Source: Bacteriovoracaceae bacterium
GTDB lineage: Bacteria > Bdellovibrionota > Bacteriovoracia > Bacteriovoracales > Bacteriovoracaceae
Direction: 5' to 3'
Length of the DNA: 64,000 bases
Assembly: GCA_016786485.1 (NCBI GenBank)
Contig: JAEUWD010000017.1
Location: 62,001 to 126,000, forward strand
Shown here: positions 46,041-54,876 of the stretch, in pieces
Position numbering within the stretch: the first letter of the stretch is position 1
Layout of the letters: every line of letters starts with the position of its first letter
Notes under the pieces: model-generated
Databases searched by the model: none
Seen by the model: the letters and a program-made list of their open reading frames with translations, nothing else
What the model was told of the DNA's origin: nothing
Program-made: the position numbers and the translations under genes

Positions 46041-46667
46041 ATGGGACAAAAAGTACATCCTTACGGTTTTAGATTAGGTTACATCAAAGGCTGGCATTCA
46101 AATTGGTACACAAAAGACAATTATGCCCAGACACTTGAGCAGGATATTAAAATCCGTGCTTATATCACTAAGGAGCTTGCAGGTGCTTCGATCGCAAAGA
46201 CGGAAATTTCCCGAACTGCTGATCAGGTGAAAGTAACTGTTTACTCTGCTAAACCTGGTATTGCCATTGGTAAAAAAGGTACAGGAATTGATAAAATTAG
46301 AGCTGATTTGAAGAAAATTACAAATAGCCCACTAGTTTTCAATATTGCTGAAGTTAAGCGTCCAGATTCAGAAGCTAAATTGATTGCTGAAAACATCGCT
46401 CACCAACTTGAAAAGCGTGTAGCGTTCAGAAGAGCAATGAAGAAAGTTATGACTCAGGCGTTCCGTTCGGGTGTAAAAGGTATCAAAGTTCGCTGTGCTG
46501 GCCGTTTAGGCGGTGCTGAAATGGCGAGAACTGAAGGATATGCGGAGAGAAAAATCCCTCTACATACCCTAAGAGCTGATATCGATTATGCAATCGGTGA
46601 AGCTTCAACTACTTTCGGGATTATTGGGGTTAAGGTTTGGGTTTATAAAGGCGAAATTTACAAGTAA
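46041..46667 (+). CDS. rpsC: Ribosomal protein S3
   Basis: S3 forms part of the mRNA entry tunnel helicase. The KH-type motif VTVYSAKPGIAIGKKGTGIDKIRADL and the C-terminal GVKGIKVRCAGRLGGAEMARTE are present. At 208 residues it lacks the longer C-terminal tail of the E. coli protein (233). It is the central gene of the S10 operon. Confidence 0.98.
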   Translation: MGQKVHPYGFRLGYIKGWHSNWYTKDNYAQTLEQDIKIRAYITKELAGASIAKTEISRTADQVKVTVYSAKPGIAIGKKGTGIDKIRADLKKITNSPLVFNIAEVKRPDSEAKLIAENIAHQLEKRVAFRRAMKKVMTQAFRSGVKGIKVRCAGRLGGAEMARTEGYAERKIPLHTLRADIDYAIGEASTTFGIIGVKVWVYKGEIYK

Positions 46668-46679
46668 AGGTGAGGAATT

Positions 46680-47090
46680 ATGTTAAGTCCTAAAAAAGTT
46701 AAACATAGAAAAATGTTCAAAGGTCGAATGAAGGGTACCGCTTACCGTGGAAATACTATCACTTTCGGCGAATATGCCTTGCAAGCAACGACTTGTGGGT
46801 ATATAACTAACCGCCAAATTGAAGCAGCGCGTATCGCAATTTCTCGTCATACGAAAAGAGGCGGGACGCTTTGGGTAAAGATTTTCCCTGATAAGTCTCT
46901 AACTAAGAAGCCGTTAGAAGTACGTATGGGTAAAGGGAAAGGTTCGCCAGAGGAATGGGTAGCGGTTATTAAGCCGGGCCGAGTTCTTTTTGAAGTTGGT
47001 GGATTGGGTGACGAAATTAGCAAGCAGGCATTAAGACTTGCGAAATATAAGCTAACAGTGAAGTCGAAAATTATTAAAAGAGAACATTAA
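46680..47090 (+). CDS. rplP: Ribosomal protein L16
   Basis: L16 helps position the A-site tRNA. The 136-residue protein opens [19 protein letters not shown] and has [20 protein letters not shown], with the Arg that some bacteria hydroxylate, and [10 protein letters not shown]. It lies 12 bases after rpsC. Confidence 0.99.
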   Translation: MLSPKKVKHRKMFKGRMKGTAYRGNTITFGEYALQATTCGYITNRQIEAARIAISRHTKRGGTLWVKIFPDKSLTKKPLEVRMGKGKGSPEEWVAVIKPGRVLFEVGGLGDEISKQALRLAKYKLTVKSKIIKREH

Positions 47091-47106
47091 AATTTATAGG
47101 TGAATT

Positions 47107-47301
47107 ATGGATATGAATGAAATTAGCAAAATGGACAGCAACACTTTAGGTAAGAAGATCACTGAAGCTAAAGCTCAGTTGTTTAACTTGAAATTCCAGA
47201 AGCACACTTCTGGCATTCAAAAGCCTAATGATCTTAAGGTTTTAAAGAAAGATATTGCACGTATGAGTACGGCATTAACTCTTAAAAAGAAAAGTGAGTA
47301 G
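47107..47301 (+). CDS. rpmC: Ribosomal protein L29
   Basis: L29 is a two-helix protein next to L23 at the tunnel exit. The 64-residue sequence has KITEAKAQLFNLKFQKHTSGIQKPNDLKVLKKDIARM. It starts MDMNEISKMDSN, and a second ATG two codons on is an equally good start. It is one of the small genes typical of this operon. Confidence 0.96.
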   Translation: MDMNEISKMDSNTLGKKITEAKAQLFNLKFQKHTSGIQKPNDLKVLKKDIARMSTALTLKKKSE

Positions 47302-47303
47302 AT

Positions 47304-47558
47304 ATGAAAGAAACTAAAAAAACATCAGCTAAAAAAACTCTAACTGGCGAAGTTGTTAGCAAAAGCGGACAGCAAAGTATCGTAGTTAAAGTTACTAGAA
47401 AGTATAAGCACGGAATGTATAAAAAAATATTAACAACTTCTAAGAAGTTTCATGCTCACGATGAAGCTAATAAAGCTGTGGTTGGGAATATCGTAACGAT
47501 CATCGAATCGAGACCATATTCAAAACTTAAGCGTTGGGCTCTAGTAGCAGTTAAATAA
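47304..47558 (+). CDS. rpsQ: Ribosomal protein S17
   Basis: S17 binds 16S rRNA in the 30S body. The OB-fold sequence has TLTGEVVSKSGQQSIVVKVTRKYKHGMYKKILT and IVTIIESRPYSKLKRWALV. The 84 residues match the family, with a Lys-rich N-terminus. It is two bases after rpmC. Confidence 0.98.
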   Translation: MKETKKTSAKKTLTGEVVSKSGQQSIVVKVTRKYKHGMYKKILTTSKKFHAHDEANKAVVGNIVTIIESRPYSKLKRWALVAVK

Positions 47559-47585
47559 ATTATAAAGGATTTTAGGGGATAATAT

Positions 47586-47954
47586 ATGATTCAGCAGCAA
47601 ACAAGATTACTAGTGGCAGACAACTCTGGAGCAAAATCAGTCCAGTGTATTAAAGTATTGGGCGGTTCAAAAAGAACAATTGCTCATCTTGGTGATGTTA
47701 TTGTTGTCGCCATTAAAGAAGCTCTACCAGGTGGTAAAGTTAAGAAAGGTGACGTTAAAAAAGCTGTTATCGTAAGAACAATCTATCCAATTAGACGTGA
47801 AGATGGAACATACATCAACTTTGATAATAACAGTGTTGTATTGTTGACTCCAACTCTTGAGCCAATCGGTACACGTATTTTTGGACCAGTGGCCAGAGAG
47901 TTAAGAAACAAGAACTTCACTAAGATCTGTTCTCTAGCTCCAGAAGTTTTATAA
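47586..47954 (+). CDS. rplN: Ribosomal protein L14
   Basis: L14 forms an intersubunit bridge and binds the ribosome-silencing factor. The 122-residue protein opens [27 protein letters not shown] and ends [25 protein letters not shown], both family hallmarks. It begins the spc-type part of the cluster. Confidence 0.99.
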   Translation: MIQQQTRLLVADNSGAKSVQCIKVLGGSKRTIAHLGDVIVVAIKEALPGGKVKKGDVKKAVIVRTIYPIRREDGTYINFDNNSVVLLTPTLEPIGTRIFGPVARELRNKNFTKICSLAPEVL

Positions 47955-47968
47955 GGTAGGACTATAAT

Positions 47969-48277
47969 ATGCAAAAATTAAAAATTAGTGATCAAGTTGT
48001 TCTATTAACAGGAAAAGATAAAGGTAAATCTGGAAAGATTTTAAAGATCTATAAAAAACAAAATCGTGTTCTTGTTGAAGGAATCAATAAAGTAAAGAAA
48101 GCGGTAAAACCAACTCAAGAAAGCCCAAATGGCGGGATTGTTGATGTTGAGAAGAGTGTTCATATCAGTAACGTAGCATTGATTGATGCTTCAACTGGTA
48201 AACCAACAAGAATTAAAATTGCTATGAAAGATGGAAAGAATCAGCGAGTTTCTGCGAAAAGCGGAAAAGCGCTCTAA
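47969..48277 (+). CDS. rplX: Ribosomal protein L24
   Basis: L24 starts 50S assembly. The KOW motif VVLLTGKDKGKSGKILKIYKKQNRVLVEGIN is followed by KKAVKPTQESPNGGIVDVEKSVHISNV. Length is 102 residues, as usual. Confidence 0.98.
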   Translation: MQKLKISDQVVLLTGKDKGKSGKILKIYKKQNRVLVEGINKVKKAVKPTQESPNGGIVDVEKSVHISNVALIDASTGKPTRIKIAMKDGKNQRVSAKSGKAL

Positions 48278-48289
48278 TTAGAGGTAAAT

Positions 48290-48841
48290 ATGCAAAAAGC
48301 AGCTAGATTAAAAACAGTATACGACACAACAATTAAGCAAAGCCTTAAGCAAAAGTTTGGCTACAAGAATGTTAATCAAATTCCTAAACTGGAAAAGATT
48401 ATTATCAACTGTGTAACCAGAGAAGTTGTTCTTAACGGTAAATTAGTTGAAGGTGTAGTTGAAGATCTTTCTAAGATCTCTGGTCAAAAAGCAGTTATCG
48501 CAAGAGCGAAGAATTCAATTTCTTCATTCAAAGTAAGAGAGGGTCAAGCTCTTGGTGCATACGTGACTTTACGTGGCGCTAGAATGTATGAATTCCTTGA
48601 TAGATTAATTAATTTCTCCCTTCCACGAGTACGTGACTTTAGAGGTTTATCTCCAAAAGCTTTCGACGGAAGAGGAAACTATACAATGGGAATGAAAGAG
48701 CAAATTATCTTCCCAGAAATTAACTACGATAAAATTGATAAAATTCGTGGTTTAGGTATCGCGTTCGTAACAACAGCAAAAACTAACGAAGAAGGCAGAG
48801 AATTGCTAAAACAATTCGGAATGCCATTCAGAGAAAAATAA
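48290..48841 (+). CDS. rplE: Ribosomal protein L5
   Basis: L5 binds 5S rRNA in the central protuberance. The 183-residue chain has [37 protein letters not shown] and [18 protein letters not shown]. It precedes rpsN by 14 bases. A translational repressor site for S8, known in E. coli, is not evident by eye. Confidence 0.99.
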   Translation: MQKAARLKTVYDTTIKQSLKQKFGYKNVNQIPKLEKIIINCVTREVVLNGKLVEGVVEDLSKISGQKAVIARAKNSISSFKVREGQALGAYVTLRGARMYEFLDRLINFSLPRVRDFRGLSPKAFDGRGNYTMGMKEQIIFPEINYDKIDKIRGLGIAFVTTAKTNEEGRELLKQFGMPFREK

Positions 48842-48855
48842 AGAGGATTAGAGAC

Positions 48856-49161
48856 ATGGCAACTACTGCAGCGATTGTAAAAAATCAAAAACGTATTAAA
48901 TTGGCCAAGAAAAGTCTTGCTAAGCGTACAGCGCTAAAGAAAATTTTGGTAAGCCCTGAATCAACTGAAGCTCAAAGAGAAGAAGCTTTCAAGAAGTTGA
49001 ACAAGATGCCAAGAAACTCAAGCATGATTAGAACTCGTAGTCGTTGTGTGATTACAGGTAGATCTCGTGGGAATTATAAAAAATTTGGTTTATGTAGAAT
49101 AAAATTTAGAGAACTTGCCCTCCAAGGATTAATTCCTGGTGTGACTAAGGCAAGTTGGTAG
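48856..49161 (+). CDS. rpsN: Ribosomal protein S14, zinc-free long form
   Basis: S14 is in the 30S head. The 101-residue long form lacks the two CxxC zinc pairs of the short type. The C-terminal block [31 protein letters not shown] is conserved. By contrast rpmJ in this window keeps its zinc ligands. Its stop is eleven bases before the rpsH start. Confidence 0.98.
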   Translation: MATTAAIVKNQKRIKLAKKSLAKRTALKKILVSPESTEAQREEAFKKLNKMPRNSSMIRTRSRCVITGRSRGNYKKFGLCRIKFRELALQGLIPGVTKASW

Positions 49162-49172
49162 GAGAATTATAT

Positions 49173-49556
49173 ATGATGACTGATCCAATTTCGGACATGT
49201 TAACAAGAGTAAGAAATGCCGTGAACGCTGGTCACGACAAAGTTGACGTCCCTGCTAGTAAAATTAAAGCAAATATTTGCAAAGTTTTAAAAGAAGAAGG
49301 CTTTATTAAAAATTTTAAAGTTCTTGCGAAAGATAAAAATAAACTTCAATTAAGAATTGGTTTAAAAGAAGGCGCAATGGTTGGTCTATCGCGTGTTTCT
49401 AAGCCAGGTCTTAGAGTTTATTCAAGCTACGATAATTTGCCTCGAGTACTAAGTGGTTTAGGTATTTCTGTTGTTTCAACATCGAAAGGTATTGTTTCAT
49501 CTAGAAAATGCAAAAGTTTAAAATTGGGCGGAGAAATTCTCTGCAACGTTTGGTAG
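49173..49556 (+). CDS. rpsH: Ribosomal protein S8
   Basis: S8 organises the 16S central domain. I start at ATG 49173, because AGGAG ends eight bases before it and the family begins with M-T-D-P-I. An in-frame TTG at 49155 is inside the ribosome site region and overlaps rpsN. The 127-residue chain has DPISDMLTRVRNAVNAGHDKV and the C-terminal STSKGIVSSRKCKSLKLGGEILCNVW. Confidence 0.98.
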   Translation: MMTDPISDMLTRVRNAVNAGHDKVDVPASKIKANICKVLKEEGFIKNFKVLAKDKNKLQLRIGLKEGAMVGLSRVSKPGLRVYSSYDNLPRVLSGLGISVVSTSKGIVSSRKCKSLKLGGEILCNVW

Positions 49557-49565
49557 GAGTCTGAC

Positions 49566-50105
49566 ATGTCAAGAATTGGAAAATTGGCCATTGCACTTCC
49601 GGATAAAGTCGAAGTGAAAGTTGCAAACGGCGTAGTAAATGTTAAAGGTCCGAATGGTCAACTTACATATGCTTTAACTAACGATATTAAAGTTGAAGTT
49701 AAAGATAAGAAGATTTCGGTTGTTCCAGCTACTAAGACAACTCAGTCGAGAGCAGTTTGGGGTTTAACCAGAACTTTGATCAGTAACATGGTAACTGGTG
49801 TAACAACTGGTTATACAAAGATTTTAGAATTCAACGGTGTCGGTTACAGAGCTGCAGTTCAGGGTACAACACTTACTTTGAACCTAGGTTACTCACACCC
49901 AATTGATTATAAGTTACCTCAAGGTGTAACTGCTAAAGTTGTTAAGAATACAATTGAATTCACAAGCGCTAATAAAGAATTATTAGGATTTGTGGCTGCA
50001 AAAGTTCGTTCATACAGACCACCTGAGCCGTATAAAGGTAAAGGTTTAAAGTATATTGATGAAAAAATTATTAGAAAAGCCGGTAAAACTGGGGCTAAAA
50101 AATAA
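49566..50105 (+). CDS. rplF: Ribosomal protein L6
   Basis: L6 lies near the sarcin-ricin loop where factors bind. The 179-residue chain has two related domains, and the signature RSYRPPEPYKGKGLKYIDEKI is near the end. It follows rpsH by nine bases. Confidence 0.99.
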   Translation: MSRIGKLAIALPDKVEVKVANGVVNVKGPNGQLTYALTNDIKVEVKDKKISVVPATKTTQSRAVWGLTRTLISNMVTGVTTGYTKILEFNGVGYRAAVQGTTLTLNLGYSHPIDYKLPQGVTAKVVKNTIEFTSANKELLGFVAAKVRSYRPPEPYKGKGLKYIDEKIIRKAGKTGAKK

Positions 50106-50119
50106 ATAGGTAGAAAACT

Positions 50120-50494
50120 ATGAGAAAATTACAATCAAAAATCAAAAATGAAAAGAAAGCGAAAACGTACAGACGTAAACTTTCAATCAGAAAAAAAGTA
50201 AATGGCTCGGCTGAAAGACCGCGTGTTTGTATGATTAAAACAAACAAGCATATTCAGATTCAAGTTATTAACGATGATGCAAGTAAAACTCTATTTTGTG
50301 TTCAGACATTTGGTAAAAATGCTGTTGGTACAAATGGGAATAAAGACAGCGCTAAATTATTAGGCGTGAAAGTTGCTGAGTTACTAAAAGGTAGCAAAAT
50401 AACTAAAGCTGTATTCGACAGAAACGGCAAACTTTATGCAGGTGTTGTTGCAATGCTTGCAGATACAATTCGTGAAAACGGAATTCAAATTTAA
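50120..50494 (+). CDS. rplR: Ribosomal protein L18
   Basis: L18 binds 5S rRNA beside L5. The basic N-terminal segment precedes the conserved SAERPRVCMIKTNKHIQIQVINDD. The ending KAVFDRNGKLYAGVVAMLADTIRENGIQI matches the family. It has 124 residues. Confidence 0.98.
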   Translation: MRKLQSKIKNEKKAKTYRRKLSIRKKVNGSAERPRVCMIKTNKHIQIQVINDDASKTLFCVQTFGKNAVGTNGNKDSAKLLGVKVAELLKGSKITKAVFDRNGKLYAGVVAMLADTIRENGIQI

Positions 50495-50505
50495 TAGGGG
50501 AAAAT

Positions 50506-51114
50506 ATGACTGACGAAAATCAAAACGAAAACGAAACAACCAGTGCTCCTGAGAAGAAGCAAAGAGGTAATAACCGTAGACCAGCTAACAACAAAAAGCC
50601 TGAGGCTAAAGTTGCTGCTGACGGTGTAAATGCCGATATCGAAGAAAGAGTTGTTGCGGTTAATCGTGTAGCAAAAGTTGTTAAGGGTGGTCGTAGATTT
50701 TCATTCTCAGCTCTTATCATTGTAGGCGATAAAAAAGGTAAAGTTGGATACGGATTAGGAAAAGCAAAAGAAGTTCCTGATGCAATCAGAAAAGCTGGTC
50801 AAGTTGCTATGAAAAAAATGATCAACGTTTCTATCGATAAGGGAACTATTCCACACGAAATCTATGGAGATTATTGTGGTGGTAAAGTTCTTTTTATGCC
50901 AGCTGGCGAAGGTACAGGGATTAAGGCTGCAGGTGCATGTCGTACAATTCTTGAACTTGCTGGGATTAAGAACGTTCTTACAAAATCAGTTAAGGGTAAT
51001 AACCCACATAATATTGTGAAAGCTACATTTAAGGCTCTTCAAAATTTAAGAGCGGTAAGTGACATCGCGAAAGCACGTGAAAAAGATATTAAAGGAATTA
51101 GAGTTAAGAACTAA
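50506..51114 (+). CDS. rpsE: Ribosomal protein S5 with acidic/Asn-rich N-terminal tail
   Basis: S5 contributes to accuracy and to mRNA unwinding. The core has [45 protein letters not shown] and [39 protein letters not shown]. The protein is 202 residues because of about 40 extra N-terminal residues, acidic then Arg/Asn/Lys-rich ([18 protein letters not shown]). The ATG has a GGGGAAA site seven bases upstream, and no internal Met is suitable. Confidence 0.97.
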   Translation: MTDENQNENETTSAPEKKQRGNNRRPANNKKPEAKVAADGVNADIEERVVAVNRVAKVVKGGRRFSFSALIIVGDKKGKVGYGLGKAKEVPDAIRKAGQVAMKKMINVSIDKGTIPHEIYGDYCGGKVLFMPAGEGTGIKAAGACRTILELAGIKNVLTKSVKGNNPHNIVKATFKALQNLRAVSDIAKAREKDIKGIRVKN

Positions 51115-51126
51115 TTTGGAGAATTT

Positions 51127-51309
51127 ATGGCGAACAAAACGATTACAGTAAAACTAACAAAAAGTTTAATTTCTTGTACTGATAAGCAAAGAGCTAATGT
51201 GGCAGGTTTAGGACTAAAAAGACTACACTCTGCAAAGACATTGGAAAACACGCCAGCAGTAAGAGGAATGATTAAAAAAGTTATTCATTTATTAGAGATT
51301 GTTAAATAG
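51127..51309 (+). CDS. rpmD: Ribosomal protein L30
   Basis: L30 is a small 50S surface protein. The 60-residue sequence KTITVKLTKSLISCTDKQRANVAGLGLKRLHSAKTLENTPAVRGMIKKVIHLLEIV fits the family. TGGAG stands seven bases before the ATG. The gene lies between rpsE and rplO as expected. Confidence 0.97.
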   Translation: MANKTITVKLTKSLISCTDKQRANVAGLGLKRLHSAKTLENTPAVRGMIKKVIHLLEIVK

Positions 51310-51320
51310 AGGATACAACT

Positions 51321-51773
51321 ATGTTGACGTTAAATAATTTAAAAAGCCCAAAAGGCACAACAAAAAATCGTAAAAGAATCGGCCGTGGTCAAGGTTCTGG
51401 TCAGGGTACGCAAGCTGGTAAGGGGCACAAAGGTCAAAAAGCTCGTTCTGGTGGTGGTATTAGATTAGGCTTCGAAGGTGGTCAGATGCCAATCTATCGT
51501 AGAGCGCCAAAAGTTGGTTTCTCTAATGAGCCGTTCAAAATTAAATATGCTGTAGTTAATTTAGTTAGAATTTCAGAAAAATTCGATAACGAAGTCGTAA
51601 ATCGTGAAAATTTAATTGCCAAGGGCCTTCTATCTGGTAAGAATAAATCACTTCCAATAAAAGTGTTGGCTAAAGGTGGAGAGTTTAAAAAAGCTCTTAC
51701 TTTTACGGGAATTGAGAGTTTCTCAAAAACAGCTCTTGATTTAATTACCAAAGCCGGTGGAAAGTCTAATTAA
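51321..51773 (+). CDS. rplO: Ribosomal protein L15
   Basis: L15 is a late 50S assembly protein. Its Gly-rich start GRGQGSGQGTQAGKGHKGQKARSGGGIRLGFEGGQMPIYRRAPKVGF and the C-terminal globular part are clear. It has 150 residues. secY follows by 19 bases. Confidence 0.98.
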   Translation: MLTLNNLKSPKGTTKNRKRIGRGQGSGQGTQAGKGHKGQKARSGGGIRLGFEGGQMPIYRRAPKVGFSNEPFKIKYAVVNLVRISEKFDNEVVNRENLIAKGLLSGKNKSLPIKVLAKGGEFKKALTFTGIESFSKTALDLITKAGGKSN

Positions 51774-51792
51774 ATTTAACGAGGAATAAGAA

Positions 51793-53118
51793 ATGAGTGG
51801 TGTACAGGGAAAGTTTGAGGAGCTCAGAAAGCGAGTTCTGTTTACTCTATTTATGTTGGGCGTATATCGAGTTGCAACACAGGTCCCAACCCCGGGTGTA
51901 GATGCCACAGTTCTTGCATCATTCTTTACTGAAGCCAAGGGTTCACTTTTCGGCGTTTTCAATACATTCAGTGGCGGTGCTTTACAAAGATTTTCGGTAC
52001 TTGCACTAGGGATCATGCCATATATCACTTCATCAATTATCTTCAGTCTATTAACTGTTTCATTTCCAACTCTAGCAGAAATGCAAAAAGAGGCTGGCGG
52101 TCATAAGAAAATGCAACAGTATACCAGATACGCCACTGTTATCTTGTGTTGTATTCAGGGTTATTTATTAGCGGTTGGTTTGGAAAATTTAAAAAGCCAA
52201 ACAAGCGGTTTACCAATTGTTCTTGAGCCAGGAATGCAATTTCGTCTTATTACTTTGATCTCTTTAACTGCAGGTACAATGTTTGTTATGTGGTTAGGTG
52301 AGCAAATTACTGAGCGTGGAATTGGTAACGGTATTTCTCTTGTTATCTTCGCTGGTATCGCGGCGGGTATCGTTCCAGGATTCAGAGATACATTCAATCT
52401 ATTTAAAAATGGTGAAATTTCGGGCTTTAACTTAGCAATCGTTCTAGCAGTTATGGTGGCAACTTTTTGGGTTATCATTTATATGGAACGTGCGATTCGA
52501 AAAATCCCAGTTCAATATGCTAAACGTGTTGTGAACAACCGAGTTTTCGGTGGTCAATCAACTCACTTGCCAATCAAGATTAATATTTCAGGTGTTATTC
52601 CACCAATTTTTGCTTCGGCATTGCTAGGTTTCCCAGCAACGATTTCGCAATTTGTTCCAGAGACAAGTGCGTTCAAGATTTATGTTCAAACCATCCAAGA
52701 TTCATTGAATCCTGGTCGTCTACTTTATGATGTTGTTTTCGTAAGTTTGATTATTTTTTTCTCTTATTTCTATTCTTCAGTTCAATTTAAGACAGAAGAT
52801 ATTTCAGAAAATCTAAGAAAAAATGGTGGTTTTATCCCAGGTATTAGACCAGGCGAAAAAACAGCTGAATTTTTAAATTATATTGTTTCAAGACTTACAT
52901 TAGTTGGAGCGATTTATTTGGCAGCGATTTGTGTCCTACCATCTATCCTCTTAACTTTTGCTAATGTTCCTTTTTACTTTGGTGGAACATCGCTTTTAAT
53001 CCTAGTAGGTGTCGCTATCGATACCCTTGGCCAGGCTGAAAGCTTCATGATTTCCCAGCGGTATGATACGGCCTATAAAGTCCGTGGCAAGCATACTCCT
53101 GGAATGAAAAGGTTCTAA
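51793..53118 (+). CDS. secY: Preprotein translocase subunit SecY
   Basis: SecY is the channel through which signal-bearing and membrane proteins pass, including the many exported proteins here. The 441-residue chain has the ten expected membrane segments. It has the plug region GIMPYITSSIIFSLL, the family signatures GGALQRFSVLALGIMPYI and the cytosolic ribosome-contact loops. The final loop is SFMISQRYDTAYKVRGKHTPG. It shares one base with adk (TAATG). Confidence 0.98.
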   Translation: MSGVQGKFEELRKRVLFTLFMLGVYRVATQVPTPGVDATVLASFFTEAKGSLFGVFNTFSGGALQRFSVLALGIMPYITSSIIFSLLTVSFPTLAEMQKEAGGHKKMQQYTRYATVILCCIQGYLLAVGLENLKSQTSGLPIVLEPGMQFRLITLISLTAGTMFVMWLGEQITERGIGNGISLVIFAGIAAGIVPGFRDTFNLFKNGEISGFNLAIVLAVMVATFWVIIYMERAIRKIPVQYAKRVVNNRVFGGQSTHLPIKINISGVIPPIFASALLGFPATISQFVPETSAFKIYVQTIQDSLNPGRLLYDVVFVSLIIFFSYFYSSVQFKTEDISENLRKNGGFIPGIRPGEKTAEFLNYIVSRLTLVGAIYLAAICVLPSILLTFANVPFYFGGTSLLILVGVAIDTLGQAESFMISQRYDTAYKVRGKHTPGMKRF

Positions 53119-53750
53119 TGAAAAATTTGATTTTTATTGGTGCTCCGGGATCCGGTAAAGGGACCCAGTCCAAGAAATTGATGGAAGACAAGGGCTTTAA
53201 GCATGTCTCAACCGGAGATCTTCTTCGAGCGGAAATCAGTAAGAAATCAAAATTAGGTCTCGAAATCAAAGGTGTTATGGATGAAGGGAAACTAGTTTCA
53301 GATGAGCTCGTTATTAAACTTCTCCAGGCGAATGTTGATCTTAAAAAATATAAGTACATTTTTGATGGTTACCCTCGAAATATTGCTCAGGCGAAAACAC
53401 TAGATTCGGCTGTTTTGGATAAATCGGAATATTTGGCGATTTATTTCAAGGTTGATACTGAAAAATTGGTTGAGCGATTAACCAATCGTCGAGTAACGGC
53501 TGATGGCAAACATATCTATAACCTTCTCACTAACCCTCCGAAAGTAGCCGGTAAGTGTGATGTTACAGGTGAAGCACTCATTCAGCGTGATGATGACAAA
53601 GAAGAGGTTATCCGTAAGCGTATGAAGGTCTATGAGGAGTCGATTGGGCCCGTTTTGGACTTTTATTCTAAAAAAGGCTCTCTTAAGCAGATATCGGCAG
53701 AGAAATCTGTAGATAAAGTTTACACGGAGATACTTAAATTTTTAGCTTAA
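53118..53750 (+). CDS. adk: Adenylate kinase
   Basis: Adk interconverts ATP, ADP and AMP. The P-loop is GAPGSGKGTQS (residues 8-18), the AMP region is GFKHVSTGDLLRAEI and the Asp-Gly-Tyr-Pro-Arg block is FDGYPRNIAQA. The LID domain (residues about 125-160) has no four-cysteine zinc set, so it is the zinc-free type. It follows secY as in many phyla. map and infA, often next, are absent. Confidence 0.97.
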   Translation: MKNLIFIGAPGSGKGTQSKKLMEDKGFKHVSTGDLLRAEISKKSKLGLEIKGVMDEGKLVSDELVIKLLQANVDLKKYKYIFDGYPRNIAQAKTLDSAVLDKSEYLAIYFKVDTEKLVERLTNRRVTADGKHIYNLLTNPPKVAGKCDVTGEALIQRDDDKEEVIRKRMKVYEESIGPVLDFYSKKGSLKQISAEKSVDKVYTEILKFLA

Positions 53751-53779
53751 GAAATTTGTAGATTTTTTACTTTAGGCCA

Positions 53780-53808
53780 TTGCATAAATGAAAAGAATTT
53801 TATATAAG
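53780..53808 (+). promoter_or_regulatory. Promoter of rpmJ-rpsM-rpsK-rpoA-rplQ
   Basis: TTGCAT (53780-53785) and TATAAG (53803-53808) are spaced by 17 bases, 30 bases after the adk stop. The leader would be about 40 bases with GAGGAA before the rpmJ ATG. This separates the alpha-type operon from the spc operon. Confidence 0.6.
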
Positions 53809-53855
53809 ACACGTTACTAATTGCGACAATTTTTAAGCTTAGAAAATGAGGAATT

Positions 53856-53972
53856 ATGAAGGTTCGAGCATCAGTTAAGAAGATTTGTAAAGAGTGTAAG
53901 GTAGTTAAGAGAAAGGGCATCTTGCGAGTTATTTGTAAGGCAAGTCCTAAACATAAGCAGAAACAAGGTTAA
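53856..53972 (+). CDS. rpmJ: Ribosomal protein L36, zinc-binding type
   Basis: L36 is the smallest 50S protein. The 38-residue frame reads [20 protein letters not shown] and then [18 protein letters not shown]. The zinc set is C11, C14, C27 and H33, so it is the zinc-binding (C+) form. GAGGAA stands four bases before the ATG. The gene leads the rpsM-rpsK-rpoA group, as in many genomes. Confidence 0.97.
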   Translation: MKVRASVKKICKECKVVKRKGILRVICKASPKHKQKQG

Positions 53973-53987
53973 TTATCAGGAGATAAT

Positions 53988-54368
53988 ATGGCGCGTTTGT
54001 TAGGGGTCGATTTACCAAGAAATAAAGCAATGAAAATTGCAATGAGAGCTATTTACGGCGTAGGCCCTAAAGTAGCTGAAAAAGTTTTAACTGAAGCTGG
54101 TGTTCCACTAGACAAAAGTTCAAATGATGTGAGCGAAGAAGAAGTAAATACTATTCGTAAATGTCTTGAAGCTTACCCGGTAGAAGGGGATTTAAGACGA
54201 GAAATCGGTTTGAATATTAAGCGTCTTAAGGATTTAGGCTGTTACCGTGGTGTTCGCCATCGTAAAGGCTTACCTGTAAGAGGTCAAAGAACGCATACAA
54301 ATGCTCGTACTCGTAAAGGTAAAGCAATTGCGATCGCTGGTAAAAAATCAATCAAAGAAATGAAATAA
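53988..54368 (+). CDS. rpsM: Ribosomal protein S13
   Basis: S13 contacts P-site tRNA and bridges to the 50S subunit. The 126-residue chain has [29 protein letters not shown] and the basic C-terminal [26 protein letters not shown]. It lies 15 bases after rpmJ. Confidence 0.99.
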   Translation: MARLLGVDLPRNKAMKIAMRAIYGVGPKVAEKVLTEAGVPLDKSSNDVSEEEVNTIRKCLEAYPVEGDLRREIGLNIKRLKDLGCYRGVRHRKGLPVRGQRTHTNARTRKGKAIAIAGKKSIKEMK

Positions 54369-54383
54369 AAAGTGAGATAAAAC

Positions 54384-54824
54384 ATGGCTAAGCAACAAGC
54401 ATCTGCAACTACAACTAACTCTGCTGGAAAAGGTTCAGCTACCGCTGGCGGTCCAGTTAAGAAAAAAGTTAGAAAAAACGTATCACATGCAATTTGTCAC
54501 ATTCAGGCATCTTTCAATAATACGATTGTAACTTTCACTGACCCTGCTGGAAAAGCTCTAGCTTGGGCAAGTGCAGGTGGTTTAGGTTTCAGAGGTTCAA
54601 AAAAATCAACTCCTTTCGCTGCTCAGGTCGCTTCTCAGGAAGCTGCTAAGAGAGCTCAAGAGCATGGTGTACAATCTGCAGACGTAAAAGTTAAAGGTCC
54701 AGGCGCAGGTCGCGAAAATGCTATTAGAGCATTACTTGCTGCTGGCATGAGAATTACTTCTGTTGCAGATATGAGCCCGATTCCTCACAATGGTTGTCGC
54801 GCGCCGAAGAGAAGAAGAGTATAA
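54384..54824 (+). CDS. rpsK: Ribosomal protein S11 with N-terminal extension
   Basis: S11 forms the platform that contacts the E-site mRNA. The core reads [10 protein letters not shown]-like at the start (here [17 protein letters not shown]), [41 protein letters not shown] and the family ending [15 protein letters not shown]. At 146 residues it carries about 20 extra N-terminal residues, rich in Ala, Ser, Thr and Gly. rpsD, the usual next gene, is absent. Confidence 0.98.
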   Translation: MAKQQASATTTNSAGKGSATAGGPVKKKVRKNVSHAICHIQASFNNTIVTFTDPAGKALAWASAGGLGFRGSKKSTPFAAQVASQEAAKRAQEHGVQSADVKVKGPGAGRENAIRALLAAGMRITSVADMSPIPHNGCRAPKRRRV

Positions 54825-54876
54825 TTTAGTTTTTTAATTTTAAGATTTTAAAATATTGATTTAAGGAGATATTTGA

